The notes under the pieces were generated by a model. It was not told the DNA's origin. It searched no databases and saw only the letters and a program-made list of their open reading frames with translations. Of a stretch of 64,000 bases of DNA, positions 42,908 to 51,863 are shown piece by piece. The translations under genes were made by a program, and so were the position numbers. This DNA comes from Flavobacteriales bacterium (lineage in GTDB: Bacteria > Bacteroidota > Bacteroidia > Flavobacteriales_F > PHOS-HE28). The number at the start of each line of letters is the position of its first letter. Within the stretch, counting starts at the first letter, position 1. The stretch spans positions 20,405-84,404 of the forward strand of contig JABWBQ010000009.1 of NCBI GenBank assembly GCA_013360395.1, given 5' to 3'.

Positions 42908-43306
42908 ATGAAGGCCCTGCGCCGGGAGCGATGGATGCATGCCGCGCTGGCAGTGCTGCTGGTGCTGGCCACGTCGGTGCCCGTGCTTTCGCGCATGACC
43001 TGCCTGGAAGGCGGTCACAGCCGGCTCATGGTGGGCGACAGCGAGGATTGCTGCCCTACAGGAGAGGATACCGAGGGCGCCACGGTGAAGGCCCAATGCT
43101 GCGTGACCACGACGGCACAGGCCGCCCGCGATGCCTACGTACCCACCGCGGCGCTGGCCATGGCCACGGCCGATGACGGTGCCCTGCCGACCCCGCCCCT
43201 GGTGGTGATGGCCGCGGAAAGGACCGTGGTCGCCATGCCGGGCACGAGGCCACCGCCCCTGCCCGTGCTGGAACGGCTGGCACGGCTCCAGGTGCTTCGG
43301 ATCTGA
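42908..43306 (+). CDS. Small Cys-rich exported protein, HYC_CC_PP-like
   Basis: 132 residues. A hydrophobic N-terminal segment (MHAALAVLLVLATSVPVLS) is followed by cysteine pairs in EDCCPTG and AQCCVTTT and a Pro-rich end (PPPLPVLERLARLQ). This fits the HYC_CC_PP type of small proteins that Bacteroidota encode beside TonB-dependent receptors. The paired cysteines and the neighbouring HMA protein suggest metal binding, which is inference. 69 nt separate it from the receptor. Confidence 0.7.
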   Translation: MKALRRERWMHAALAVLLVLATSVPVLSRMTCLEGGHSRLMVGDSEDCCPTGEDTEGATVKAQCCVTTTAQAARDAYVPTAALAMATADDGALPTPPLVVMAAERTVVAMPGTRPPPLPVLERLARLQVLRI

Positions 43307-43375
43307 TCGTCGGACAACAGGAGGTGTGCGGCCACAGGCCGCCTTGGTCCCCATTGTCCCATCGATCGATCCCTC

Positions 43376-45610
43376 ATGAAACAACAACTCGATAAAACCT
43401 TCCTCATCCTTGCGCTCCTGTGGTCCTGGACGGCCGCCGCGCAGGATGTCCCCGTCACCGGCACGGTGCGCTCCGCGGCCGATGGCGCCCTGCTGCCCTA
43501 CGCCACGGTGGGCTGGGCCGGCACGGTGACGGCCACCACCACCGACACGGCCGGGCACTTCGCCCTGCCGGCACCGGCCAGCTGGCCCGCCACGCTGATC
43601 ACACGCATGGTGGGTTTCATCACCGACAGCATCACGCTGGCCGCCCAACCGGAAGCCGGTACCGCGGTCGCCCTGCGGCCCGTGGGGCAGCTCAAGGAGG
43701 TGAACGTGGTGGCGCGCACGCAGGGCACCATGCTCAGCACCCGCTCCATCCTGAGCCAGGAGCAACTCGGGGTCAAGGAGCTCAAACGGGCCGCGTGCTG
43801 CGACCTGAGCGAGAGCTTCGAGACCAACGCCACCGTGGACGTCAGCTTCAGCGATGCCGTAAGCGGCACCAAGGTGCTGCGCATGATGGGCCTGGACGGC
43901 AAGTACGCGCAACTGAGCGTGGAGAACCTGCCCTTCGTGCGGGGGCTGAGCTCGAGCTCGGGCCTCACGCTGATACCGGGCACCTGGATCAACGAGATCA
44001 ACCTCAGCAAGGGCGCGGGCACGGCGGTGAACGGTCCCAACGCCATCACGGGCCAGATCGACCTGTGCCTGGTGAACCCGCTGAACGAGCCGCCCCTGTT
44101 CGTCAACCTGTACGGCAACAGCCAGGGCCGCGCGGAGCTCAACGTCCATGCCCGGCAGCGCCTGGGCGAGCATGCCGCGAACCTCGTGCTGGTGCACGGC
44201 AACTGGTTCGGCAACGAGATGGATGGGAACCGGGACGGATTCCTGGACATGCCGCTGAGCCGCCGCATCAACGTGATGGACCGCTTCATGTTCTCGCGCG
44301 ACGGGCGCACCACGCAGGTGGCCGTGCGCCATGTGGAGGACATCCGCGAGGGCGGCAGCACCTTCCGGCATGTGGAGGGCGGCGGTGGGCCCAACGTGCC
44401 GTACGCGGTGGACATCCGCAACACGATGACGGACCTGCTGGCCAAGCATGGCTTCGTGTTCCGCAACGACGGTACGCGGAGCGTGGGCTTCGTCACCGCA
44501 TTGCGCCGCCACGACCTCGCCGCGCGCTTCGGTCTGCGGCGCCACGAGGGTGCACAGCGCAGCGGGTACGTGAGCGGCATCTACCAGCAGCTCGCCCGCG
44601 GGGGCAAGGACCAGCTGAAGGCGGGCATCAGCCTGCAGGTGGACGACTACGAGGAGGTGTTCATGGACAGCAGTTTCGCACGCAACGAGGTGATGCCCGG
44701 GCTGTTCACCGAGTACACGCTGGCCACCGGCGATGTGTCGGTGGTGGCCGGTCTGCGCGCCGACCACAACAGCTGGTACGGCACGGTGGTGAGCCCGCGG
44801 CTGCACGCCAAGTGGGACCTGGGGCCGCTCACCGTGCTGCGGGCCAGTGCGGGCCACGGCTTCCGAAGCACCAACCCGCTGGTGGAGAACGCCGGTGCGC
44901 TGGCCAGCTCGCGGCGCGTGGTGGTGGAGGACGAACCGGGCCTGGAGCGCGCCTGGACCGTGGGGGGCGGGGCCCTGCACAAGTTCAGGTGGCTGGACCG
45001 CAAATGGGCCGTGGGGCTTGATGCCTTCCACACCCGGTTCACCCACCAGCTGGTGACCGACCTGGACCGCTCGCCGGACCGGCTGGTGCTCTACATGCTC
45101 GACGGGCCGAGCTATGCCACGAGCGTGCTGGCCGATGTGCAGGTGGAGCTGGTGCGCACCCTGGACCTCAAGCTCAGCTACCGGTGGTACGAGGTGGCCA
45201 CCACCTACGACGGCGTGTTACGCGAACGGCCCTTCACCCCGGCGCACCGCGGCCTGGTGGACCTGGCCTGGAACAGCCCGAACGAACGCTGGCGCGCGGA
45301 TGCGAGCCTCAATCTCTTCGGCACCGCACGCATCCCCACCACCGACGCCAACCCCGAGGCGTACCGGTTCCCGCACCGCTCACCGGCCTATGCCACGCTG
45401 CACGCCCAGGTCACCTTCGTGTGGCGTGCCTGGGAATTCTACCTCGGGGGCGAGAACCTCACCAGTGCCGGGCAACAACGGCAGATCATCGCACCGGAAG
45501 ATCCCCTTGGCCCGTATTTTGACGCCTCGCTCATCTGGGGCCCCACCGTGGGCGCCATGGCCTATGGCGGGCTCCGCTTCACCCTTCGTCCGAAACCGAC
45601 CACACCATGA
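43376..45610 (+). CDS. TonB-dependent receptor, probably for a metal ion
   Basis: 744 residues. After a signal peptide (FLILALLWSWTAAAQ) comes a carboxypeptidase-like regulatory domain (VTGTVRSAADGALLPYATVG), then a plug domain (CCDLSESFETNATVDVSFSD, VLRMMGLDGKYAQLSVENLP) and a barrel ending in GLRFTLRPKPTTP. The AACCDLSESFETN plug motif is one I associate with receptors lying next to HMA-domain copper proteins. It shares ATGA (45607-45610) with such a gene, which supports copper or a related metal as cargo. Confidence 0.9.
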   Translation: MKQQLDKTFLILALLWSWTAAAQDVPVTGTVRSAADGALLPYATVGWAGTVTATTTDTAGHFALPAPASWPATLITRMVGFITDSITLAAQPEAGTAVALRPVGQLKEVNVVARTQGTMLSTRSILSQEQLGVKELKRAACCDLSESFETNATVDVSFSDAVSGTKVLRMMGLDGKYAQLSVENLPFVRGLSSSSGLTLIPGTWINEINLSKGAGTAVNGPNAITGQIDLCLVNPLNEPPLFVNLYGNSQGRAELNVHARQRLGEHAANLVLVHGNWFGNEMDGNRDGFLDMPLSRRINVMDRFMFSRDGRTTQVAVRHVEDIREGGSTFRHVEGGGGPNVPYAVDIRNTMTDLLAKHGFVFRNDGTRSVGFVTALRRHDLAARFGLRRHEGAQRSGYVSGIYQQLARGGKDQLKAGISLQVDDYEEVFMDSSFARNEVMPGLFTEYTLATGDVSVVAGLRADHNSWYGTVVSPRLHAKWDLGPLTVLRASAGHGFRSTNPLVENAGALASSRRVVVEDEPGLERAWTVGGGALHKFRWLDRKWAVGLDAFHTRFTHQLVTDLDRSPDRLVLYMLDGPSYATSVLADVQVELVRTLDLKLSYRWYEVATTYDGVLRERPFTPAHRGLVDLAWNSPNERWRADASLNLFGTARIPTTDANPEAYRFPHRSPAYATLHAQVTFVWRAWEFYLGGENLTSAGQQRQIIAPEDPLGPYFDASLIWGPTVGAMAYGGLRFTLRPKPTTP

Positions 45611-45969
45611 GAACCATCATCATCACCCTGATCGCCCTTTGGGCGGCGCCGGCCTTCGCGCAGAAAGGCCAGGACACCGTGCTGACCATCGCCTCCAGCA
45701 CGGTGTGCGACATGTGCGAGCGCACCATCGAGGAGAACCTGATCTATGAGAAAGGCGTGCGCAAGGTGGAAGTGGACCTGGCCACCTCCACGGTGCACGT
45801 CACCTACAACGCGGCCAAGAACACACCCGACCGGCTGCGCGCGGCCTTGGTGAAGCTGGGCTACAGCGCCGACGGCGTGCCGGGCGACGCCAAGGCCTTC
45901 GCCAAGCTGCCGGAGTGCTGCCAGAAGGAAGGCTGCGGTCAGATGCCCCCGGCCGACGCCAAGCCCTGA
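45607..45969 (+). CDS. Exported heavy-metal-associated (HMA) domain protein
   Basis: 120 residues: signal peptide (IIITLIALWAAPAFAQ), an HMA domain with the metal-binding C-x-x-C in STVCDMCERTIEENL, and a Cys-rich tail (ECCQKEGCGQ). It should bind copper or a similar soft metal in the periplasm. Translation is coupled to the TonB receptor and its stop is 2 nt before the next start. Confidence 0.92.
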   Translation: MRTIIITLIALWAAPAFAQKGQDTVLTIASSTVCDMCERTIEENLIYEKGVRKVEVDLATSTVHVTYNAAKNTPDRLRAALVKLGYSADGVPGDAKAFAKLPECCQKEGCGQMPPADAKP

Positions 45970-45971
45970 CC

Positions 45972-46490
45972 ATGGCGCTGATCAAGGAGGTGCGCGGCTT
46001 CACGCCCCGGCTCGGGCAAGGCTGTTTCCTGGCCGAGAACGCCGTGGTGGTGGGCGATGTGGTGATGGGCGACCGGTGCAGCGTGTGGTTCCACGCGGTG
46101 GTGCGCGGGGACGTGAACGCCGTGCGGATCGGCCACCGGGTGAACATCCAGGACGGCGCGGTGCTGCACTGCACCTACGAGCGGGCGGCGCTGACCATCG
46201 GGGACGACGTGAGCATCGGCCATCGGGCCATCGTGCACGGCTGCACGGTGCACGACAAGGTGCTTATCGGCATGGGCGCCATCGTGATGGACCACGCGGT
46301 GATCGGCAGCGGCAGTGTGATCGCTGCGGGCGCCGTGGTGACGCAGGGCACGGTGGTGGAGCCGGGCAGCCTGATGGCCGGCGTTCCGGCACGCCGCATC
46401 GGCCCGGTGAGCCCCGAGCTGTCCGAAGGGGAGATCGAGCGGATCGCCCGCAACTACCTGATGTACGCCGGCTGGTTCACCGGGGGCTGA
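45972..46490 (+). CDS. Gamma-carbonic-anhydrase-like left-handed beta-helix protein
   Basis: 172 residues of hexapeptide repeats forming a left-handed beta-helix (AENAVVVGDVVMGDRCSVWF, IGHRVNIQDGAVLH, IGDDVSIGHRAIVHGCTV, IGMGAIVMDHAVIGSGSV). The metal-site histidines fall in LHC, GHRAIVHG. The YrdA/CaiE-like group has uncertain activity. It starts 2 nt after the HMA gene and its end overlaps the convergent murI by 14 nt. Confidence 0.92.
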   Translation: MALIKEVRGFTPRLGQGCFLAENAVVVGDVVMGDRCSVWFHAVVRGDVNAVRIGHRVNIQDGAVLHCTYERAALTIGDDVSIGHRAIVHGCTVHDKVLIGMGAIVMDHAVIGSGSVIAAGAVVTQGTVVEPGSLMAGVPARRIGPVSPELSEGEIERIARNYLMYAGWFTGG

Positions 46491-47325
46491 GGCGGCCCGC
46501 CTCCCAATGCAGGGCGTGCGTGGGCCAGGGGCCCATGCCGAACCGCTGCAGCATGGTGCGCAGCACGACCGCATCGCCGGTGGTGTGAACGGTGATGCCG
46601 CCATCGCCACCTTGTGCGGCAATGCCGCGCTCCTCCAGCACCTGGGCCAGGCGGCGTGCGATCGCCGGTGCGGGATCGATCACCCGGACCTCCGGCCCCA
46701 CGATGCGTTCGATCAGGGGGCGCACCAGCGGATAGTGCGTGCAGCCCAGCACCAGGGCATCGATGCCGCGGGCCACCATGGGCTCCAGCCAGCCGCGGAG
46801 CATGGCCTCGGTACGCGGGGTGTCCAGTTCACCGGCCTCGATCTGGCGCACCAGGCCCGGGCAGGCCTGCTGGAGCACCTCCACGCCCTGCGCGAAGCGC
46901 TCCACGATGCTGGCGAACACCGCACCCTGCATGGTGGCCACCGTGGCGATCACGCCCACCACCCCGGTGCGTGTGTGTTCCACGGCGGGCTTCACGGCCG
47001 GCTCCATGCCCACGATGGGCACCTGGGGCAGGCGCACGCGCAGGGGTTTCAATGCGGCGGCACTGGCGGTGTTGCACGCGATCACCAGCGCCTTGGCCCC
47101 CTGGCCCAGCAGCCAGTCCGAGATGCCCTCGCTGAAGGCCAGGATCTCCGCATCGGCGCGGTCGCCGTACGGCACATGGGCCTGGTCGCCCACATAGATC
47201 AGTTGCTCGGCGGGAAGCGCCCGCAGGATGCTCTGGGCCACCGTGAGGCCGCCGAGACCGCTGTCGAAGACACCGATGGGACCGGCACGGGGTCCGGAGA
47301 GCACGGTGGGTGGCACATCCCGCAC
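46477..47325 (-). CDS. murI: Glutamate racemase MurI
   Basis: 282 residues; it makes D-Glu for MurD. The two catalytic cysteines are in VIACNTASA and VLGCTHYPLV, and the start GVFDSGLGGLTV and YVGDQAHVPYG are typical. The start codon is GTG at 47325, 14 nt after the ompH1 stop; it is the last gene of the envelope operon. Confidence 0.95.
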   Translation of the reverse strand: MRDVPPTVLSGPRAGPIGVFDSGLGGLTVAQSILRALPAEQLIYVGDQAHVPYGDRADAEILAFSEGISDWLLGQGAKALVIACNTASAAALKPLRVRLPQVPIVGMEPAVKPAVEHTRTGVVGVIATVATMQGAVFASIVERFAQGVEVLQQACPGLVRQIEAGELDTPRTEAMLRGWLEPMVARGIDALVLGCTHYPLVRPLIERIVGPEVRVIDPAPAIARRLAQVLEERGIAAQGGDGGITVHTTGDAVVLRTMLQRFGMGPWPTHALHWEAGRLSPR

Positions 47326-47339
47326 GGCTCGCTCCCGGA

Positions 47340-47855
47340 CTACTGGATGCCGAGCTTGGCCTTCACCTTGGGCAGGATGTCCTCGCCGCGTTCGTGGTAC
47401 AGGACCAGGCCGGTGCTGATGTCGAAGATGTAGGTGAATCCGTTCTCGGAGGCCACGTCCCGGATGGCCTTGTTGGTCTTCTCCACCATGGGGCGCAACA
47501 GTTCCTCCTCCTGCTTGGCGAGGTCCTCCTGGGCCTTCTCCTGGGCCTCGCTGATGCGCTTCTCGAGGTCGGCGATCTCGCGCACGGCCATCTCCTTCTC
47601 GGTGTTGGTCATGGTGGCCTCCTTGGCCTGTGCGTCGGTGACCTTCTGCTGGTACTCGGCACCCATGGCCTTCAGGCGGTCATCCAAGGTCTTGGCGAAG
47701 GCCTGCATCTTGGCCTCGGCGTCCTTGCGCTCGGGCAGGGTGAGCATCAGGGCCTGGCGGTCGATGTGGCCGAGCTTGGCCTGGGTGAAGGCCGGTGCGG
47801 CGGAGGTCATCAGGACCAGGGTGAGCAGCAGGTTCTTCATGGTTCGGTTGGTCAT
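47340..47855 (-). CDS. OmpH/Skp-like periplasmic chaperone, copy 1
   Basis: 171 residues. Signal peptide (MKNLLLTLVLMTSAAPAFTQ), then a short beta part (KLGHIDRQALMLTLPERKDA) and a long charged coiled coil ending in FTYIFDISTGLVLY. Skp chaperones carry unfolded outer-membrane proteins to BamA. The ATG at 47855 overlaps the previous stop (ATGA); ATG 47840 is an alternative. Its paralogue lies immediately upstream. Confidence 0.9.
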   Translation of the reverse strand: MTNRTMKNLLLTLVLMTSAAPAFTQAKLGHIDRQALMLTLPERKDAEAKMQAFAKTLDDRLKAMGAEYQQKVTDAQAKEATMTNTEKEMAVREIADLEKRISEAQEKAQEDLAKQEEELLRPMVEKTNKAIRDVASENGFTYIFDISTGLVLYHERGEDILPKVKAKLGIQ

Positions 47856-48520
47856 CGTGGGGGTTTGATCGTGTTTCCGCCTCCGGAACGGTCGTTCCGG
47901 CCGCCGTCGTCGTGGGGCTTGACGCCATCGTCCTCCGGACGCTGCTCGGGCTTTTCCTCCTCATCACCGCGGCCGCCACCACCTTCGCCCTCCTTGTCGG
48001 GGCGTATGCCGAGCTTGCGCAGCACGCTGTCGCTCTTGTCGTACTTCTCGCTGGCGAAGAGCACGTTGTTGCCCTTGCCGCCGATGTCGAAGATGGCCAC
48101 GTAGGTGGTCCCGGCGACCTCCTTGATGGCCTGGTAGATGCGGTCCTGGATGGGCTGGATGAGCTCCTCGCGCTTCTTGAAGAGGTCGCCATCGGGGCCG
48201 AAGCGCTTCTTCTGAAGGTCGCGGGCCTCGCGTTCCTTCTTCTCGATGTCCTCGCGGCGGCTGGCCTTCATGTCGTCGGTCAGCAGGATCGCCTCGGCGT
48301 TGAAGGCGTCGCGCAGTTTGCGGATGGTCTCCCAGCGGTCGTCGATCTCCTTCTGCCACTGGGAGCTCAGGCGGTCGAGCTCGCTTTGGGCGCCTTGGTA
48401 CTCGGGCATTTTGCCCAGGATGTACTTGGTGTCCACGAAGGCGATGCGCTGGGCGTGGGTGGCGATCGCCGGCAGCAGCATGCCCAGGGCGAGCAGGCGG
48501 AGCGTGAGGAGGCGCTTCAT
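47852..48520 (-). CDS. OmpH/Skp-like periplasmic chaperone, copy 2, with charged tail
   Basis: 222 residues: signal peptide (LLTLRLLALGMLLPAIATHA), RIAFVDTKYILGKMPEYQGA as in Skp, a coiled coil, then the family ending YVAIFDIGGKGNNVLFASEK. Unlike copy 1 it has a C-terminal tail of about 45 residues rich in Gly, Asp, Glu and Arg. Two tandem ompH genes after bamA are a regular Bacteroidota arrangement. It starts 28 nt after the bamA stop. Confidence 0.92.
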   Translation of the reverse strand: MKRLLTLRLLALGMLLPAIATHAQRIAFVDTKYILGKMPEYQGAQSELDRLSSQWQKEIDDRWETIRKLRDAFNAEAILLTDDMKASRREDIEKKEREARDLQKKRFGPDGDLFKKREELIQPIQDRIYQAIKEVAGTTYVAIFDIGGKGNNVLFASEKYDKSDSVLRKLGIRPDKEGEGGGGRGDEEEKPEQRPEDDGVKPHDDGGRNDRSGGGNTIKPPR

Positions 48521-48548
48521 GGAAGGCTTCGAAATTAGGCGATCGGGC

Positions 48549-51068
48549 TCAGAGCTCCCCAAGATCGATGCCGATCGTGAAGTGGAACTGTCCGGGGGCC
48601 ATGGCGGGTTGGTCGGGCACATCGTCGAAGCGCCAGCCGTAATCCAGGCCCATGGGCCCGAACATGGGCAGGAAGAGGCGCAGGCCCACACCGGCCGAGC
48701 GGTAGAGGCGGAAGGGGTCGTAGCGGTCGAAGGTGCCCCAGGTGTTGCCGGCCTCGGCGAAGGTGAGCATGTAGATGGTGGCCGAGGGATTGAGCGAGAT
48801 GGGGAAGCGCAGCTCGGCGGTGTACTTGTTGATGAGGAAGTTGCCCGTGTTGGGCGCCAGGGACAGGTCGTCGTAGCCGCGCAGGCCCACGATCTCGCGG
48901 CCGTCGAGCTGGAAGCCCGTGAGGGCGCTGCCGCCCAGGTAGAAGCGCTCGAAGGGGCTGTTGCCGAGGTTCTTGGAGTAGCGGCCCAGGAAGCCGAAGC
49001 CAGCCCGGGTCATCAGCACCAGGTCGTGCCCGCTCTTGCTGCGAGTGATGCGGGTGAACCACTGGGTGGTGAACTTCCACTTGTGGAACTCGGCCCAGTT
49101 GTAGCGGCGGTCGGCCGGTTCGGAGGCGAAATCACGGCCTGGCTGGAACCAGGAATAGGGCGGGGTGGCCTTCAGGCTGAGGGTGATGTCCGAGCCACTG
49201 CGGGCGAAGAAGGGCTGGTCCACCGAGTTGCGCGAGAGCTGCACCTGGTACGCCAGCACGTTGCTCTGCCCGTTGTTGAACGCGAAGAGCTGGTTCCAAT
49301 TGCGCAGGTCGTACAGCTGGTAGCTGATGTTCTGGCGCAGCAGGAAGTAGTCGTCCGGCCAGGTGAGGCGCTTGCCCAATCCCACCGACCCGCCGGAGAT
49401 CAGCAGCGACTGGCGCTGGGGGTTGATGACACGCCCCTCCTCGGTCTCCACGTACTTGCGTTCGCCGTTGGTCTGGGCCGAGTGGAAGGCGGAGACGCTC
49501 AGGGCGTTGGGCTTGCGGCCGCCGAGCCAGGGCTCCACGAAGCTCAGGCTGTAGCTCTGGAAGTAGCGGCCGTTGGTCTGGGCGCGCAGGTTGAGCGTCT
49601 GGCCGTCGCCGGCGGGCAGCGGTTGCCAGGCCTCGGGCTTGGTGATGTTGCGCAGGCTGAAGTTGGTGAAGGACAGGCCCAGGGAGAGCACCAGGCGGCC
49701 GGCACCCCAGCCGCCGCTCAGCTCCAGGCGGTCGCTGGGCTTCTCCTCCACGGTGTACTCCAGGTCCACCGTGCCGGTGCGGGCGTCCTGCAGCGGGTTC
49801 ACGCCGAGCTTCTCGGGGTCGAAATAGCCCAGGTTGGCCAGTTCGCGCTGGGTGCGGAGCACGTCGCTGCGGTTGAACAGCTGGCCCGGCTTGGTGCGGA
49901 TCTCGCGCCGGATCACGTGCTCGTTGGTCTTGGTGTTGCCCTTCACCAGCACGCTGCGCACCCGGTACTGCTTGCCCTCCCGCAGCCGGATGTCCAGGTC
50001 GATGCTGTCGCCCTCGGCCACCTCGATCACCTCGGGGTAGAACGACAGGTAGCCGTCGTCCATGTACAACGAGCTGATGTCGCGGCCGGTCTGGTTCATG
50101 TACATCCTGCTGTCCAGCACCTTCTTGTTGTACACGTCGCCGCGCTTGATGTTGAGGATGTCCAGCAGCTCCCGGTCGCTGTGCTTGGTGTTGCCGCTGA
50201 AACGCACCTCCCGGAAGTGGAAACGCCGGTCCTCCTCCACCTCGATCTCCACCATCAGGCGGCGGTCGTTCACGAACCAGGTGGTGTCGCGCACGATGGC
50301 GGCATTGCGGTAGCCCTTCTCGTTGTAGGTGTCGATGAGGTTCTCCTTGTCCACCCGGTATTCCTTCGCCAGGAACTTGCTCGAGGCGAAGGGGTTGTAC
50401 CATACGCGTCGGCGCGTCTTCTTCATGGCCCGCCGCAGCTTGGCATCGGTCAGGGCCTCGTTGCCCTTGAAGACCACGTCCTTGATCCGCACGCGCCGGC
50501 CCTTCTTCACGTGGATGATGAGCAGCACGCTGTTCTCCATCAGCGAGTCGGTCCGCTGCTCGATCTCGGCATCGGCCTTCAGGAAGCCCTTCTCCACGTA
50601 GTAGGAGCGGATGGTGCCCCGCGTGTTGGTCAGCAGACCCTCGTTCACCTGCTGCCCGCGGGCCAGCTCCATGCGCTCGCGCAGCTTGTCGGCATCGCTC
50701 TTGGTGACGCCCTCGAACTTGAAGCGCGACAGGCGGGGCATCTCGGTGACGACGATGTTGAGGAAGGCGGTGCGGCCGCGGACCTCGGCCAGCTCGATGC
50801 GCACATCGCTGAAGAGCTTCTGCTCCCAGATGTTGCGGATGGCATCGGCGATGCGCGGCCCGGGGAGGGTGACGGTCTGGCCCACCTTCAGCCCGCTGAA
50901 GAGCATGACGGCGTTGACGTCCACGGTGGTGGTGCCCGAGACGGTGAGGCCGCCGATCTCGAGCTCGCGCGGCACGGCCGGGTCCATGATGCGCCGCTCC
51001 TCCGTCTGTGCGGCGACCGGGAGCCCCAGCAGCAGCGGGACCAGGGGCAGGAGGGCGCAGAGCTTCAC
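48549..51068 (-). CDS. bamA: Outer membrane protein assembly factor BamA
   Basis: 839 residues. Signal peptide (LCALLPLVPLLLGLPVAAQ), five POTRA domains (about 30-430) and a C-terminal 16-stranded barrel with the Omp85 signature GLRLFLPMFGPMGLDYGW near the end. BamA inserts barrel proteins in the outer membrane. The start is GTG at 51068, overlapping the uppS stop as GTGA (51065-51068). Upstream in-frame codons would lie inside uppS. Followed by the two Skp-like genes. Confidence 0.95.
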   Translation of the reverse strand: MKLCALLPLVPLLLGLPVAAQTEERRIMDPAVPRELEIGGLTVSGTTTVDVNAVMLFSGLKVGQTVTLPGPRIADAIRNIWEQKLFSDVRIELAEVRGRTAFLNIVVTEMPRLSRFKFEGVTKSDADKLRERMELARGQQVNEGLLTNTRGTIRSYYVEKGFLKADAEIEQRTDSLMENSVLLIIHVKKGRRVRIKDVVFKGNEALTDAKLRRAMKKTRRRVWYNPFASSKFLAKEYRVDKENLIDTYNEKGYRNAAIVRDTTWFVNDRRLMVEIEVEEDRRFHFREVRFSGNTKHSDRELLDILNIKRGDVYNKKVLDSRMYMNQTGRDISSLYMDDGYLSFYPEVIEVAEGDSIDLDIRLREGKQYRVRSVLVKGNTKTNEHVIRREIRTKPGQLFNRSDVLRTQRELANLGYFDPEKLGVNPLQDARTGTVDLEYTVEEKPSDRLELSGGWGAGRLVLSLGLSFTNFSLRNITKPEAWQPLPAGDGQTLNLRAQTNGRYFQSYSLSFVEPWLGGRKPNALSVSAFHSAQTNGERKYVETEEGRVINPQRQSLLISGGSVGLGKRLTWPDDYFLLRQNISYQLYDLRNWNQLFAFNNGQSNVLAYQVQLSRNSVDQPFFARSGSDITLSLKATPPYSWFQPGRDFASEPADRRYNWAEFHKWKFTTQWFTRITRSKSGHDLVLMTRAGFGFLGRYSKNLGNSPFERFYLGGSALTGFQLDGREIVGLRGYDDLSLAPNTGNFLINKYTAELRFPISLNPSATIYMLTFAEAGNTWGTFDRYDPFRLYRSAGVGLRLFLPMFGPMGLDYGWRFDDVPDQPAMAPGQFHFTIGIDLGEL

Positions 51069-51811
51069 CGGGGGTTCACCTGTTCGCTGATGAGACCGAA
51101 ACGCCGCTCCCTGGATTGAAAATCGATCACGGCCTCGAAGAGGTCCTCCTTGCGGAAATCGGGCCAGAGCACCGGGCTGAAGTGGAGCTCGGCATAGGCG
51201 ATCTGCCACAGCAGGAAGTTGCTGATGCGCTGTTCGCCGCTGGTGCGGATGAGCAGCTCGGGATCGGGCATGCCGGCGGTGGTGAGCCGGGCCGCCAGGG
51301 CCGCCTCGTCGATGTCCTCCGGGCGCAGCCGGCCCCCGGCCACCTCCGCGGCCAGCAGGCGCGCCATGCGCACCAGCTCCCAGCGGGCGCTGTAGCTCAG
51401 GGCCAGGGTGAGGGTGATGCGGTCGTTGTGGGCGGTGCGGGCCATGGCCTGGCGCAGCGTGGCGTGGCAGTCGCCCGGCAGGCTCTCCAGGTCGCCGATG
51501 GCGTTGAGGCGCACCCCGTTCTCGTTGAGGCTGTCCACCTCGCTCATCAGGGTGCGCACCAGCAGGTCCATCAGGGCGTCCACCTCCGCCTGGGGTCGGT
51601 TCCAGTTCTCGGTGCTGAACGCGTAGAGGGTGAGGTGGCGTATGCCGATCTCGGTGGCGCCCACCAGGGTGTCGCGCACGGCCTTCACACCGCTGGTGTG
51701 GCCCACCACACGGTGCTCGCCCTGGCGGGTGGCCCAGCGGCCGTTGCCGTCCATGATGATGGCCACGTGGGCGGGCACCCGGGCGGGATCGATGCGGGCC
51801 TTGAGGTCCAT
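51065..51811 (-). CDS. uppS: Undecaprenyl diphosphate synthase (cis-prenyltransferase)
   Basis: 248 residues. It makes the C55 carrier lipid for peptidoglycan and other envelope polymers. IIMDGNGRWATRQGEHRVVG holds the diphosphate-binding DGNGRWA motif, LYAFSTENWNRP follows, and LLIRTSGEQRISNFLLWQ is the C-terminal signature. ATG 51811 starts at the conserved region; an earlier ATG at 51853 is possible. The gene overlaps bamA by 4 nt. Confidence 0.97.
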   Translation of the reverse strand: MDLKARIDPARVPAHVAIIMDGNGRWATRQGEHRVVGHTSGVKAVRDTLVGATEIGIRHLTLYAFSTENWNRPQAEVDALMDLLVRTLMSEVDSLNENGVRLNAIGDLESLPGDCHATLRQAMARTAHNDRITLTLALSYSARWELVRMARLLAAEVAGGRLRPEDIDEAALAARLTTAGMPDPELLIRTSGEQRISNFLLWQIAYAELHFSPVLWPDFRKEDLFEAVIDFQSRERRFGLISEQVNPR

Positions 51812-51863
51812 GGCGGCGTCACCCCTTGCAGGAAGGGGGCGCAAAGATCGCACAATGGCCGGA

